DNA from: Eledone cirrhosa | Taxonomy: Eukaryota; Mollusca; Cephalopoda; Octopoda; Eledonidae | Direction of reading: 5' to 3' | Assembly (NCBI GenBank): GCA_964016885.1 | Contig: OZ024740.1 | Coordinates: 7,770,450 to 7,834,449 of the forward strand | Length of the DNA stretch: 64,000 nucleotides | Shown here: positions 37,901 through 51,989 of the stretch, one piece after another | Layout of the letters: each line of letters opens with the position of its first letter | Position numbering within the stretch: position 1 is the first letter of the stretch | Notes under the pieces: model-generated | What the model was told of the DNA's origin: nothing | Databases searched by the model: none | Seen by the model: only the letters and a program-made list of their open reading frames with translations | Position numbers and translations under genes: made by a program

Positions 37901-40899
37901 AGATACGATTGGTATGACAGTTTCGTTTGGTATGTCAGTTTCGATTGGTATATCAGTTTCCATTGGTATGTCAGATTCGATTTGAATGTCAGTTTCTATT
38001 GGTATATCAATTTCCATTGGTATGTCAGTTTCAATTGGTATATCAGTTTCGATTGGTATATCAGTTTCTATTGGTATGTCAATCTCGATTGGTATGTCAG
38101 TTTCGATTGGTATATCAGTTTCTATTCCTATATCAGTTTCTGTTGGTATGTCAGTTTCGATTGGTATGTCAGTTTCAATTGGTATATCAGTTTCTATTGG
38201 TATGTCAGTTTCTATTTGTATATCAGTTTGGATTGGTATATCAGATTTGATTGGAATATCAGTTTCTATTGGTATATCAATTTCCATAGGTATGTCAAAA
38301 TCGATTGGAATGTCAGTTTCTATTGGTATATCAGTTTCGATTGGTAGGTCAGTTTCTCTTGGTATGTCAGTTTCGATTATTATATCAGTTACTATGGGTA
38401 TGTCAGTTTCCATAGGTATGTCAGAATCGATTGGAATGTCAGTTTCTATTGGTATATCAGTTTCGATTGGTAGGTCAGTTTCTCTTGGTATGTCAGTTTC
38501 GATTATTATATCAGTTTCGACTGGAATGTCAGTTTCGATTGGTATATCAGTTTCTATTGGTATGACGGTTTCGATTGGTATATCAGTTTCGATTGGTATG
38601 TCAGCCTGGATTTGTATGTCAGTTTCGATTGGTATATAAGTTTCTATTGGTATGTCAGTTTCGATTGGTATGTCAATTTCGATTGGTATATCAGTTTTGA
38701 TTAGTATGTCAGTTTCTATTGGTATATGAGTTTCGATTGGTATATCAGTTTCGATTGGTATGTCAGATTCTATTGGTATATCAGTTTCGATTGGTATATC
38801 AGTTTCGATTGGTATATCAGTTTCTATTGGTATATCAGTTTCTATTGGTAAATCAGCTTTGATTGTTATATCAGTTTAGATTAGTATGTCAGTTTCTATT
38901 GGTATGTCAGTTTTGGTCAGTATATCAGTTTCTATTGGTATATCAGTTTCGATTGATATATCAGTTTAGATTAGTATGTCAGTTTCGATTGGTATGTCAG
39001 TTTCGATTAGTATGTCTGTTTCTATTTGTATATCAGTTTCGATTGATATATCAGTTTCGATTAGTATGTCAGTTTCTAATGGTATGTCAGTTTCGATTAG
39101 TAAATTAGTTTCTATTGGTATGTCAGTTTGGATTGGTATGTCAGTCTCGATTGGTATATCATTTTTCGATTTTTATATCAGTTTCGATTGGTATCTAAAT
39201 TTCTATTGGTATATCAGTTTCTATTGGTATGACAGTTTCGATTGGTATGTCAGTTTCGATTGTTATGTCAATTTCGATTGGTAGATCAGTTTCGATTAGT
39301 ATGTCCGTTCCTATTGGTATTTCAGTTTCAATCGTTATATCTGTTTCGATTGGTATGTCAATTTCTATTGGTAGATCAGTTTTGATTGGTATGTTAGTTA
39401 CTATTGGTATATCAGTTTCGATTAGTATATCAGTTTCTATTGGTATGTCAGTTTCGATAGGTATGTTAGTCCTCGATTTGTATGTCAGTTTCTATTGGTA
39501 TATCTGTTTCGATGGGTATGTCAGTTTCGATTGGTATGTCAGTTTCTATTGGTATATCAGTTTCGAATGTTATGTCTGTTTCGATTAGTATATCAGTTTC
39601 TATTGGTATGTCAGTTTCTATTTGTATATCAGTTTGTATTGGTATATCAGATTCGATTGTTATGTCAGTTTCTATTGGTATATTAGTCTCGATTGGTATG
39701 TCAGTTTCTATTGGTATATTAGTCTCAATTGGTATGTTAGTTTCTATTGGTAAGTCAGCTTCGATTAGTATATCAGTTTCTATTGGTATGTCAGTTTCGA
39801 TTGGTATGTCAGTTTCGATTGGTATATCAGTTTGTATTGGTATATCAGTTTCGATTGGTATGTCAGTTTCGATTAGTATATCAGTTTCTATTGGTATGTC
39901 AGTTTCTATTTGTATATCAGTTTGGATTGGTATATCAGATTCAATTGGTATGACAGTTTCGTTTGGTATGTCAGTTTCGATTGGTATATCAGTTTCAATT
40001 GGTATGTCAGATTCGATTGGAATGTCAGTTTCTATTGGTATATCAGTTTCGATTGGTATATCAGTTTCAATTGGTATATCAGTTTCGATTGGTATATCAG
40101 TTTAGATTGGTATGTCAGTTTCAAATAGTATGTCAGTTTCGATTGGTATATCAGTTTCGAATGGTATGTCAACCTCGATTCGTATGTCAGTTTCTATTTT
40201 ATATCAGTTTGGATTGGTATATCAGTTTCGATTTGAATGTCAGTTTCTATTGGTATATCAATTTCCATTGGTATGTCTGATTCGATTGGTATGTCTGTTT
40301 CTATTGGTATATCAGTTTAGATTGGTATATCAGTTTCGATTGGGATGTCAGTTTCGATTGGTATGTTTGTTTCGATTAGTATGTCAGTTTCGATTGGTAT
40401 ATCAGTTTCTATTAGTATGTCAGTTTCTATTGGTATATCAGTTTCGATTGGTATATCAGTTTCAATTTGTATGTCAGTTTCTATTGGTATATCAGTTCCT
40501 ATTGGGATGTCAGTGTCGATTGGTATATCAGTTTCGATTGGTATATCAGTTGCTATTGCTATATATGTTTTTATTGGTATTTGAGTTTCGATTGGTATCT
40601 AAGTTTCGATTGGTATATCAGTTTCGATTGGTATGTCAGTTTTGATTAGTATATCAATTTCTATTGGTATATCAGTTTAGATTGGTATGTCAGTTTCGAT
40701 TGGTATGTCAGTTTCGATTAGTATATCAGTTTCTATTAGTATGTCAGTTTCTATTGGTATATCAGCTTCGATTGGTATATCCGTTTAGATTAGTATGTCA
40801 GTTTCTATTGGTATGTGAGTTTCTGTCAGTATAACAGTTTCTATTGGTATGTCAGTTTCGATTGGTATGTCAGTTTCTATTGGTATATCAGTTTCGATT
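34951..40899. repeat. Array domain C1: chimeric transition back to family A
   Basis: Family-A variants reappear at 34951 onward (GTTCCTGTTGGGATG near 35084, ATCAGATCCTATTGC near 35127). They are interleaved with family-B-like units such as GATTGGAATGTCAG and GGTAGGTCAG. The 19-bp marker returns at 37415 and 39469. A block near 36.3 kb is repeated near 38.4 kb at an offset of 2,071 bp. Phase slips occur at about 39158 (+1) and 40191 (-1). The GGCAAAGC marker is absent until 40900. Confidence 0.78.
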
Positions 40900-43800
40900 G
40901 GCAAAGCAATTCCGATTGGTATGTCAGTTTCGATTGGTATATCAGTTTCGATTGGTATGTCCGTTTCTATTGATATTTCTGTTTCTATTGGTATATCAGT
41001 TGCGATAGGTATGTCAGTTTTTATTGGTATATCAGTTTCGATTTGTATGTCAGTTTCTATTGGTATGTCGGTTTCGATTATTATATCAGTGACTATTGGT
41101 ATGTCAGTTTCGATTGGTATGTCAATTTCGATTGGTATATCAGTTTGTATTGGTATGTCAGTTTCTATTGGTAAATCAGCTTTGATTGGTATATCAGTTT
41201 AGATTAGTATGTCAGTTTCTATTGGTATGTAAGTTTTGGTCAGTATATCAGTTTCTATTGGTATGTCAGTTTCGATTGCTATGTCAGTTTCAATTGGTAT
41301 ATCAGTTTCGATTGGTATATCAGTTTCGATTAGTATGTCAGTTTCTAAAGGTATGTCAGTTTTGATTAGTATATCAGTTTCTATTGGTATGTCAGTTTGA
41401 ATTGGTATGTCAGTCTGGATTGGTATATCAGTTTCGATTGTTATATCAGTTTCGATTGGTATGTAAGTTTCTATTTGTATATCAGTTTCTATTGGTATGT
41501 CAGTTTCGATTGGTATCTCAGTTTCGATTGTTATGACAATTTCGATCGGTATATCTGTTTCGATTAGTATGTCCGTTTCTATTGGTATATCAGTTTCGAT
41601 TGTTATATCTGTTTCGATTGGTATGTCAATTTCTATTGGTAGATCAGTTTTGATTGGTATGTTAGTTACTATTGGTATATCAGTTTCGATTAGTATATCA
41701 GTTTCTATTGGTATGTTAGTTTCGATAGGTATGTTAGTCCTCGATTTGTATGTCAGTTTCTATTGGTATATCTGTTTCGATGGGTATGTCAGTTTCGATT
41801 TGTATGTCAGTTTCTATTGGTATATCAGCTTCGATTGGTATATCCGTTTAGATTAGTATGTCAGTTTCTATTGGTATGTCAGTTTCGGTCAGTATAACAG
41901 TTTCTATTGGTATGTCAGTTTCGATTGGTATGTCAGTTTCTATTGGTATATCAGTTTCGATTGGCAAAGCAATTCCGATTGGTATATCAGTTTCGATTGG
42001 TATGTCAGTTTCCATTGGTATATCAGTTTCGATTGGTATGTCAGTTTCAATTGGTATATCAGTTTCGATTGGTATGTCAGTTTGTATTGGTATATTAGTT
42101 TCTATTGGTATGTCAGTTTCGATAGGTATGTCAGTTTCGATTGGTATGTTAGTTTCGATCGTTATGTCAGTATCGATTGGTATATCAGTTTCTATTGGTA
42201 TGACAGTTTCGATTGGTATATCAGTTTCGATTGGTATGTCAGTTTCGATTGTTATGTCAGTTTCGATTGGTATGTCAGTTTCGTTTAGTATGTAAGTTTC
42301 CATTGGTATGTTAATTTCGATTGGTATATCAGTTTTGATTAGTATGTCAGTTTCTATTGGTATATCAGTTTCGATTGGTATATCAGTTTCGACTGGTATA
42401 TCAGTTTCGATTGGTATATCAGTTTCAATTGGTATATCAGTTTCGACTGGTATGTCAGTTTCGATTGGTATATCAGGTTCGATTGGTATATCAGTTTTGA
42501 TTGGTATATCAGTTTCGATTGGTATATCAGTTTCCATTAGTATGTCAGTTTCTATTGGTATATCAGTTTCGATTGGTATATCAGTTTCAATTTGTATGTC
42601 AGTTTCTATTGGTATATCAGTTCCTGTTGGGATGTCAGTTTCGATTGGTATATCAGTTTCGATTGGTATATCAGATCCTATTGCTATATCAGTTTCTATT
42701 GGTATGTTTGTTTCGATTGGTATGTAAGTGTCGATTGGTATATCAGTTTCGATTGATATGTCAGTTTCGATTGGTATATCAGTTTGTATTGATATATCAG
42801 TTTAGATTGGTATGTCAGTTTCGATTCGTATGTCAGTTTCGATTGGTATATCTGTTTCGATTGGTATGTCAGTTTCTATTGGTATATTAGTTTCTATTGG
42901 TATGTCAGTTTCGATAGGTATGTCAGTTTCTATTGGTATATCAGTTTCGATTGGTATGTTAGTTTCGATCGTTATGTCAGTTTCGATTGGTATATCAGTT
43001 TCAATTCGTATGTAAGTTTTTATTGGTATATCAGTTCCTGTTGGGATGTCAGTTTCGATTGGTATATCAGTTTCGATTGGTATATCAGATCCTATTGCTA
43101 TATCAGTTTCTATTGTTATGTCAGTTTCGATTGGTATGTAAGTGTCGATTGGTATATCAGTTTCGATTGGTATGTCAGTTTCGATTGGTATATCAGTTTC
43201 TATTGATATATCAGTTTAGATTGGTACGTCAGTTTCGATTCGTATGTCAGCTTCGATTGGTATATCAGTTTCGAATCGTATGTCCGTTTCTATTGATATA
43301 TCTGTTTTTATTGGTATATCAGTTCCTGTTGGGATGTCAGTTTTTATTGGTATATCAGTTTCGATTTGTATGTCAGTTTCTATTGGTATGTCAGTTTCGA
43401 TTATTATATCAGTGACTATTGGTATGTCAATTTCGATTGGTATGTCTGTTTCTATTGGTATGTCAGTTTCTATTGGTAAATCAGCTTTGATTGGTATATC
43501 AGTTTAGATTAGTATGTCAGTTTCTATTGGTATGTCAGTTTTGGTCAGTATATCAGTTTCTATTGGTATGTCAGTTTCGATTGCTATGTCAGTTTCGATT
43601 AGTATGTCAGTTTCTAATGGTATGTCAGTTTCGATTAGTATATCAGTTTCTATTGGTATGTCAGTTTGGATTGGTATGTCAGTCTGGATTGGTATATCAG
43701 TTTCGATTGTTATATCAGTTTCGATTGGTATGTAAATTTCTATTTGTATATCAGTTTCTATTGGTATGTCAGTTTCGATAGGTATGTCAGTTTCGATTGT

Positions 43801-46800
43801 TATGACAATTTCGATCAGTATATCTGTTTCGATTAGTATGTCCGTTTCTATTGGTATATCAGTTTCGATTGTTATATCTGTTTCGATTGGTATGTCAATT
43901 TCTATTGGTAGATCAGTTTTGATTGGTATGTTAGTTACTATTGGTATATCAGTTTCGATTAGTATATCAGTTTCTATTGGTATGTCAGTTTCGATAGGTA
44001 TGTTAGTCCTCGATTTGTATGTCAGTTTCTATTGGTATATCTGTTTCGATGGGTATGTCAGTTTCGATTGGTATGTCAGTTTCTATTGGTATATCAGCTT
44101 CGATTGGTATATCCGTTTAGATTAGTATGTCCGTTTCTATTGGTATGTCAGTTTCGGTCAGTATAACAGTTTCTATTGGCATGTCAGTTTCGATTGGTAT
44201 GTCAGTTTCTATTGGTATATCAGTTTCGATTGGCAAAGCAATTTCGATTGGTATATCAGTTTCGATAGGTATGTCAGTTTCCATTGGTATATCAGTTTCG
44301 ATTGGTATGTCAGTTTCGATTGGTATATCAGTTTCGATTGGTATGTCAGTTTCTATTGGTATATTAGTTTCTATTGGTATGTCAGTTTCGATAGGTATGT
44401 CAGTTTCTATTGGTATATCAGTTTCGATTGGGATGTCAGTGTCGATTGGTATATCAGTTTCGATTGGTATATCAGTTCCTATTGCTATATATGTTTCTAT
44501 TGGTATGTCAGTTTCGATTGGTATATCAGTTTCGATTGGTATGTCAGTTTCGATTGGTATGTCAGTTTCGATTGGTATATCAGTTTCGAATAGTGCGTCA
44601 ATCTCGATTGTTATGTCAGTTTCGATTGGTATATCACTTTCGATTGGTATGTCAGTTTCGATTAGTATATCAGTTTCTATTAGTATGTCAGTTTCTATTG
44701 GTATATCAGCTTCGATTGGTATATCCGTTTAGATTAGTATGTCAGTTTCTATTGGTATGTCAGTTTCGGTCAGTATAACAGTTTCTATTGGTATGTCAGT
44801 TTCGATTGGTATGTCAGTTTCTATTGGTATATCAGTTTCGATTGGCAAAGCAATTCCGATTGGTATATCAGTTTCGATTGGTATGTCAGTTTCCATTGGT
44901 ATATCAGTTTCGATTCGTATGTCAGTTTCGATTGGTATATCAGTTTCGATTGGTATGTCAGTTTCTATTGGTATATTAGTTTCTATTGGCATGTCAGTTT
45001 CGATAGGTATGTCAGTTTCTATTGGTATATCAGTTTCGATTGGTATGTTAGTTTCGATCGTTATGTCAGTTTCGATTGGTATATCAGTTTCGATTGGTAT
45101 GTCAGTTTTGATTGTTATGTCAGTTTCGATTGGTATGTTAATTTCGATTGGTATATCAGTTTCGATTAGTATGTCAGTTTCTATTGGTATATCAGTTTCG
45201 ATTGGTATATCAGTTTCGACTGGTATATCAGTTTCTATTGGTATATCAGTTTCGATTGGTATATCAGTTTCGACTGGTATGTCAGTTTCGATTGGTATAT
45301 CAGGTTCGATTGGTATATCAGTTTTGATTGGTATATCAGTTTCGATTGGTATATCAGTTTCCATTAGTATGTCAGTTTCTATTGGTATATCAGTTTCGAT
45401 TGGTATATCAGTTTCAATTTGTATGTCAGTTTCTATTGGTATATCAGTTCCTGTTGGGATGTCAGTTTCGATTGGTATGTCAGTTTTGATTGTTATGTCA
45501 GTTTCGATTGGTATGTTAATTTTGATTGGTATATCAGTTTTGATTAGTATGTCAGTTTCTATTGGTATATCAGTTTCGATTGGTATATCAGATCCTATTG
45601 CTATATCAGTTTCTATTGGTAGTCTGTTTCGATTGGTATGTAAGTGTCGATTGGTATATCAGTTTCGATTGGTATGTCAGTTTCGATTGCTATATCAGTT
45701 TCTATTGGTTTAGATTGGTTTGTCAGTTTCGATTCTTATATCAGTTTCGATTCGTATATCAGTTTCGATTGGTATATCAGTTTCGATTAGTATGTCCGTT
45801 TCTATTGATATATCTGTTTCTATTGGTATGTCAGTTGCGATAGGTATGTCAGTTTTTATTGGTATATCAGTTTCGATTTGTATGTCAGTTTCTATTGGTA
45901 TGTCAGTTTCGATTATTATATCAGTGACTATTGGTATGTCAGTTTCGATTGGTATGTCAATTCCGATTGGTATATCAGTTTCTATTGGTATGTCAGTTTC
46001 TATTGGTAAATCAGCTTTGATTGGTATATCAGTTTAGATTAGTATGTCAGTTTCTATTGGTATGTCAGTTTTGGTCAGTATATCAGTTTCTATTGGTATG
46101 TCAGTTTCGATTGCTATGTCAGTTTCAATTGGTATATCAGTTTCGATTGGTACATCAGTTTAGATTAGTATGTCAGTTTCGATTGGTATGTCAGTTTCGA
46201 TTAGTATGTCAGTTTCTATTGGTATATCAGTTTCGATTGATATATCAGTTTCGATTAGTATGTCAGTTTCTAATGGTATGTCAGTTTCGATTAGTATATC
46301 AGTTTCTATTGGTATGTCAGTTTGGATTGGTATGTCAGTCTGGATTGGTATATCAGTTTCGATTGTTATATCAGTTTCGATTGGTATGTAAGTTTCTATT
46401 GGTATATCAGTTTCTATTGGTATGTCAGTTTCGATTGGTATGTCAGTTTCGATTGTTATGTCAATTTCGATTGGTATATCTGTTTCGATTAGTATGTCCG
46501 TTTCTATTGGTATATCAGTTTCGATTGTTATATCTGTTTCGATTGGTATGTCAATTTCTATTGGTAGATCAGTTTTGATTGGTATGTTAATTACTATTGG
46601 TATATCAGTTTCGATTAGTATATCAGTTTCTATTGGTATGTCAGTTTCGATAGGTATGTTAGTCCTCGATTTGTATGTGAGTTTCTATTGGTATATCTGT
46701 TTCGATGGGTATGTCAGTTTCGATTGGTATATCAGTTTCTATTGGTATATTAGTTTCGATTGGTATGTCAGTTTCTATTGGTATATTAGTTTCTATTGGT

Positions 46801-48618
46801 ATGTCAGTTCCTATTGGTATATTAGTTTCGATAGGTATGTCAGTTTCTATTGGTATATCAGTTTCTATTGGTATGTCAGTTTCGATAGGTATGTTAGTCC
46901 TCGATTTGTATGTCAGTTTCTATTGGTATATCTGTTTCGATGGGTATGTCAGTTTCGATTGGTATGTCAGTTTCTATTGGTATATCAGTTTCTATTGGTA
47001 TATCAGTTTCGATTGGTATGTTAATTTCGATCGTTATGTCAGTTTCGATTGGTATATCAGTTTCGATTGGTATGTCAGTTTCGATTGTTATGTCAGTTTC
47101 GATTGGTATGTCAGTTTCGTTTAGTATGTAAGTTTCCATTGGTATGTTAATTTCGATTGGTATATCAGTTTTGATTAGTATGTCAGTTTCTATTGGTATA
47201 TCAGTTTCGATTGGTATATCAGTTTCGACTGGTATATCAGTTTCGATTGGTATATCAGTTTCAATTGGTATATCAGTTTCGACTGGTATGTCAGTTTCGA
47301 TTGGTATATCAGGTTCGATTGGTATATCAGATTCCATTAGTATGTCAGTTTCTATCGTTATATCAGTTTCGATTGGTATATCAGTTTCAATTTGTATGTC
47401 AGTTTTGATTGGTATATCAGTTCCTGTTGGGATGTCAGTTTCGATTGGTATATCAGTTTCGATTGGTATATCAGATCCTATTGCTATATCAGTTTCTATT
47501 GGTATGTCTGTTTCGATTGGTATGTAAGTGTCGATTGGTATATCAGTTTCGATTAGTATGTCAGTTTTGATTGGTATATCAGTTTCTATTGATATATCAG
47601 TTTAGATTGGTATGTCAGTTTCGATTCGTATGTCAGTTTCGATTGGTATATCAGTTTCGATTGGTATGTCAGTTTCTATTGGTATATTAGTTTCTATTGG
47701 TATGTCAGTTTCGATAGGTATGTCAGTTTCTATTGGTATATCAGTTTCGATTGGTATGTTAGTTTCGATCGTTATGTCAGTTTCGATTGGTATATCAGTT
47801 TCTATTGGTATGATAGTTTCGATTGGTATATCAGTTTCGATTGGTATGTCAGTTTCGATTGTTATGTCAGTTTCGATTGGTATGTCAGTTTCGTTTAGTA
47901 TGTAAGTTTCCATTGGTATGTTAATTTCGATTGGTATATCAGTTTTGATTAGTATGTCACTTTCTATTGGTATATCAGTTTCGATTGGTATATCAGTTTC
48001 GACTGGTATATCAGTTTCGATTGGTATATCAGTTTCAATTGGTATATCAGTTTCGACTGATATGTCAGTTTCGATTGGTATATCAATTTTGATTGGTATA
48101 ACAGTTTCGATTGGTATATCAGTTTCCATTAGTATGTCAGTTTCTATTGGTATATCAGTTTCGATTGGTATATCAGTTTCAATTTGTATGTAAGTTTCTA
48201 TTGGTATATCAGTTCCTGTTGGGATGTCAGTTTCGATTGGTATATCAGTTTCGATTGGTATATCAGATCCTATTGCTATATCAGTTTCTATTGGCATGTC
48301 TGTTTCGATTGGTATGTAAGTGTCGATTGGTATATCAGTTTCGATTGGTATGTCAGTTTCGATTGGTATATCAGTTTCTATTGATATATCAGTTTAGATT
48401 GGTATGTCAGTATCGATTCGTATGTCAGGTTCTTTTGGTATATCAGTTTCGATTGGTATGTCAGTTTCCATTGGTATATCAGTTTCGATTGGTATGTCAG
48501 TTTCGATTGGTATATCAGTTTCGATTGGTATGTCAGTTTCTATTGGTATATTAGTTTCTATTGGTATGTCAGTTTCGATAGGTATGTCAGTTTCTATTGG
48601 TATATCAGTTTCGATTGG

Positions 48619-51104
48619 TATGTTAGTTTCGATCGTTATGTCAGTTTCGATTGGTATATCAGTTTCTATTGGTATGACAGTTTCGATTGGTATATCAGTT
48701 TCGATTGGTATGTCAGTTTCGATTGTTATGTCAGTTTCGATTGGTATGTTAATTTCGATTGGTATATCAGTTTTGATTAGTATGTCAGTTTCTATTGGTA
48801 TATCAGTTTCGATTGGTATATCGGTTTCGACTGGTATATCAGTTTCGATTGGTATATCAGTTTCGATTGGTATATCAGGTTCGATTGGTATATCAGTTTT
48901 GATTGGTACATCAGTTTCGATTGGTATATCAGTTTCCATTAGTATGTCAGTTTCTATTGGTATATCAGTTTCGATTGGTATATCAGTTTCAATTTGTATG
49001 TCAGTTTCTATTGGTATATCAGTTCCTGTTGGGATGTCAGTTTCGATTGGTATATCAGTTTCGATTGGTAATATCAGATCCTATTGCTATATCAGTTTCT
49101 ATTGGTATATCAGTTTCGATTGGTATATCAGTTTCGATTGGTATATCAGTTTCTATTGATATATCAGTTTAGATTGGTATGTCAGTTTCGATTCGTATGT
49201 CAGTTTCGATTGGTATATCAGTTTCGATTGGTATATCAGTTACTATTGATATATCAGTTTTTATTGGTATATCAGTTTCGATTTGTATGTCAGTTTCGAT
49301 TTGTATGTCAGTTTCTATTGTTATGTCAGTTTTGGTCAGTATATCAGTTTCTATTGGTATGTCAGTTTCGATTGCTATGTCAGTTTCAATTGGTATATCA
49401 GTTTCGATTGGTATATCAGTTTAGATTAGTATGTCAGTTTCGATTGGTATGTCAGTTTCGATTAGTATGTCAGTTTCTATTGGTATATCAGTTTCGATTG
49501 ATATATCAGTTTCGATTAGTATGTTAGTTTCTAATGGTATGTCAGTTTCGATTAGTATATCAGTTTCTATTGGTATGTCAGTTTGGATTGGTATGTCAGT
49601 CTGGATTGGTATATCAGTTTCGATTGTTATATCAGTTTCGATTGTTATGTCAATTTCGATTGGTATATCTGTTTCGATTAGTATGTCCGTTTCTATTGGT
49701 ATATCAGTTTCGATTGTTATATCTGTTTCGATTGGTATATCAGTTTCGATAGGTATGTTAGTCCTCGATTTGTATGTCAGTTTCTATTGGTATATCTGTT
49801 TCGATGGGTATGTCAGTTTCGATTGGTATGTCAGTTTCTCTTGGTATATCAGCTTGGATTGGTATATCCTTTTAGATTAGTATGTCAGTTTCAATTGGTA
49901 TGTCAGTTTCGGTCACTATAACAGTTTCTATTGCTATGTCAGTTTCGATTGGTATGTCAGTTTCTATTGGTATATCAGTTTCGATTGGCAAAGCAATTCC
50001 GATTGGTATATCAGTTTCGATAGGTATGTCAGTTTCCATTGGTATATCAGTTTCGATTGGTATGTCAGTTTCGATTGGTATATCAGTTTCGATTGGTATG
50101 TCAGTTTCTATTGGTATATTATTATATATTGGTATGTCAGTTTCGATCGGTATGTCAGTTTCTATTGGTATATCAGTTTCGATTGGGATGTCAGTGTCGA
50201 TTGGTATATCAGTTTCGATTGGTATATCAGTTCCTATTGCTATATATGTTTCTATTGGTATGTCAGTTTCTATTGGTATATCAGTTTCGATTGGTATCTC
50301 AGTTTCGATTATTATATCAGTTTCTATTGGTATATCAGTTTAGATTGGTATGTCAGTTTCGATTGGTATGTCAGTTTCGATTGGTATATCAGTTTCGAAT
50401 AGTGCGTCAATCTCGACTGGTATGTCAGTTTCTATTGGTATATCAGCTTCGATTGGTATATCCGTTTAGATTAGTATGTCAGTTTCTATTGGTATATCAG
50501 TTTCGAATGGTATGTCAGTTTCTATTGGTATATCAGTTTTGATTGGCAAAGCAATTCCGATTGGTATATCAGTTTCAATTGGTATGTCAGTTTCCATTGG
50601 TATATCTGTTTCGATTGGTATGTCAGTTTCGATTGGTATATCAGTTTCGATTGGTATGTCAGTTTCTATTGGTATATTAGTTTCTATTGGTATATCAGAT
50701 TCGATTGGTATGTTAGTTTCGATCGTTATATCAGTTTCGATTGGTATATCAGTTTCTATTGGTATGACAGTTTTGATTGGTATATCAGTTTCGATTGGTA
50801 TGTCAGTTTCGATTGTTATGTCAGTTTCGATTGGTATGTTAATTTCGATTGGTATATCAGTTTTGATTAGTATGTCAGTTTCTATTGGTATATCAGTTTC
50901 GATTGGTATATCAGTTTTGACTGGTATATCAGTTTCGATTGGTATATCAGTTTCGATTGGTATATCAGTTTCGACTGGTATGTCAGTTTCGATAGGTATA
51001 TCAGGTTCGATTGGTATATCAGTTTTGATTGGTATATCAGTTTCGATGGGTATATCAGTTTCCATTAGTATGTCAGTTTCTATTGGTATATCAGTTTCGA
51101 TTGG
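48619..51104. repeat. 2,486-bp duplication, copy 1
   Basis: The first 0.9 kb (to about 49503) recurs at 51105-51989 at an offset of 2,486 bp, which is 138 x 18 + 2. Two single-base additions account for the +2: GGTAATATCAG at 49066 and the 19-bp marker at 49761. The left boundary is approximate because the flanking units are generic. Confidence 0.78.
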
Positions 51105-51989
51105 TATGTTAGTTTCGATCGTTATGTCAGTTTCGATTGGTATATCAGTTTCTATTGGTATGACAGTTTCGATTGGTATATCAGTTTCGATTGGTATGTC
51201 AGTTTCGATTGTTATGTCAGTTTCGATTGGTATGTTAATTTCGATTGGTATATCAGTTTTGATTAGTATGTCAGTTTCTATTGGTATATCAGTTTCGATT
51301 GGTATATCGGTTTCGACTGGTATATCAGTTTCGATTGGTATATCAGTTTCGATTGGTATATCAGGTTCGATTGGTATATCAGTTTTGATTGGTACATCAG
51401 TTTCGATTGGTATATCAGTTTCCATTAGTATGTCAGTTTCTATTGGTATATCAGTTTCGATTGGTATATCAGTTTCAATTTGTATGTCAGTTTCTATTGG
51501 TATATCAGTTCCTGTTGGGATGTCAGTTTCGATTGGTATATCAGTTTCGATTGGTAATATCAGATCCTATTGCTATATCAGTTTCTATTGGTATATCAGT
51601 TTCGATTGGTATATCAGTTTCGATTGGTATATCAGTTTCTATTGATATATCAGTTTAGATTGGTATGTCAGTTTCGATTCGTATGTCAGTTTCGATTGGT
51701 ATATCAGTTTCGATTGGTATATCAGTTTCTATTGATATATCAGTTTTTATTGGTATATCAGTTTCGATTTGTATGTCAGTTTCGATTTGTATGTCAGTTT
51801 CTATTGTTATGTCAGTTTTGGTCAGTATATCAGTTTCTATTGGTATGTCAGTTTCGATTGCTATGTCAGTTTCAATTGGTATATCAGTTTCGATTGGTAT
51901 ATCAGTTTAGATTAGTATGTCAGTTTCGATTGGTATGTCAGTTTCGATTAGTATGTCAGTTTCTATTGGTATATCAGTTTCGATTGATA
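51105..51989. repeat. 2,486-bp duplication, copy 2, truncated
   Basis: Collinear with 48619-49503, including the one-base insertion GGTAATATCAG at 51552. The match stops at GATTGATATG, where copy 1 continues GATTGATATATCAG and this copy switches to GTAAGTTTC. This is a clean junction between different higher-order blocks. Confidence 0.78.
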
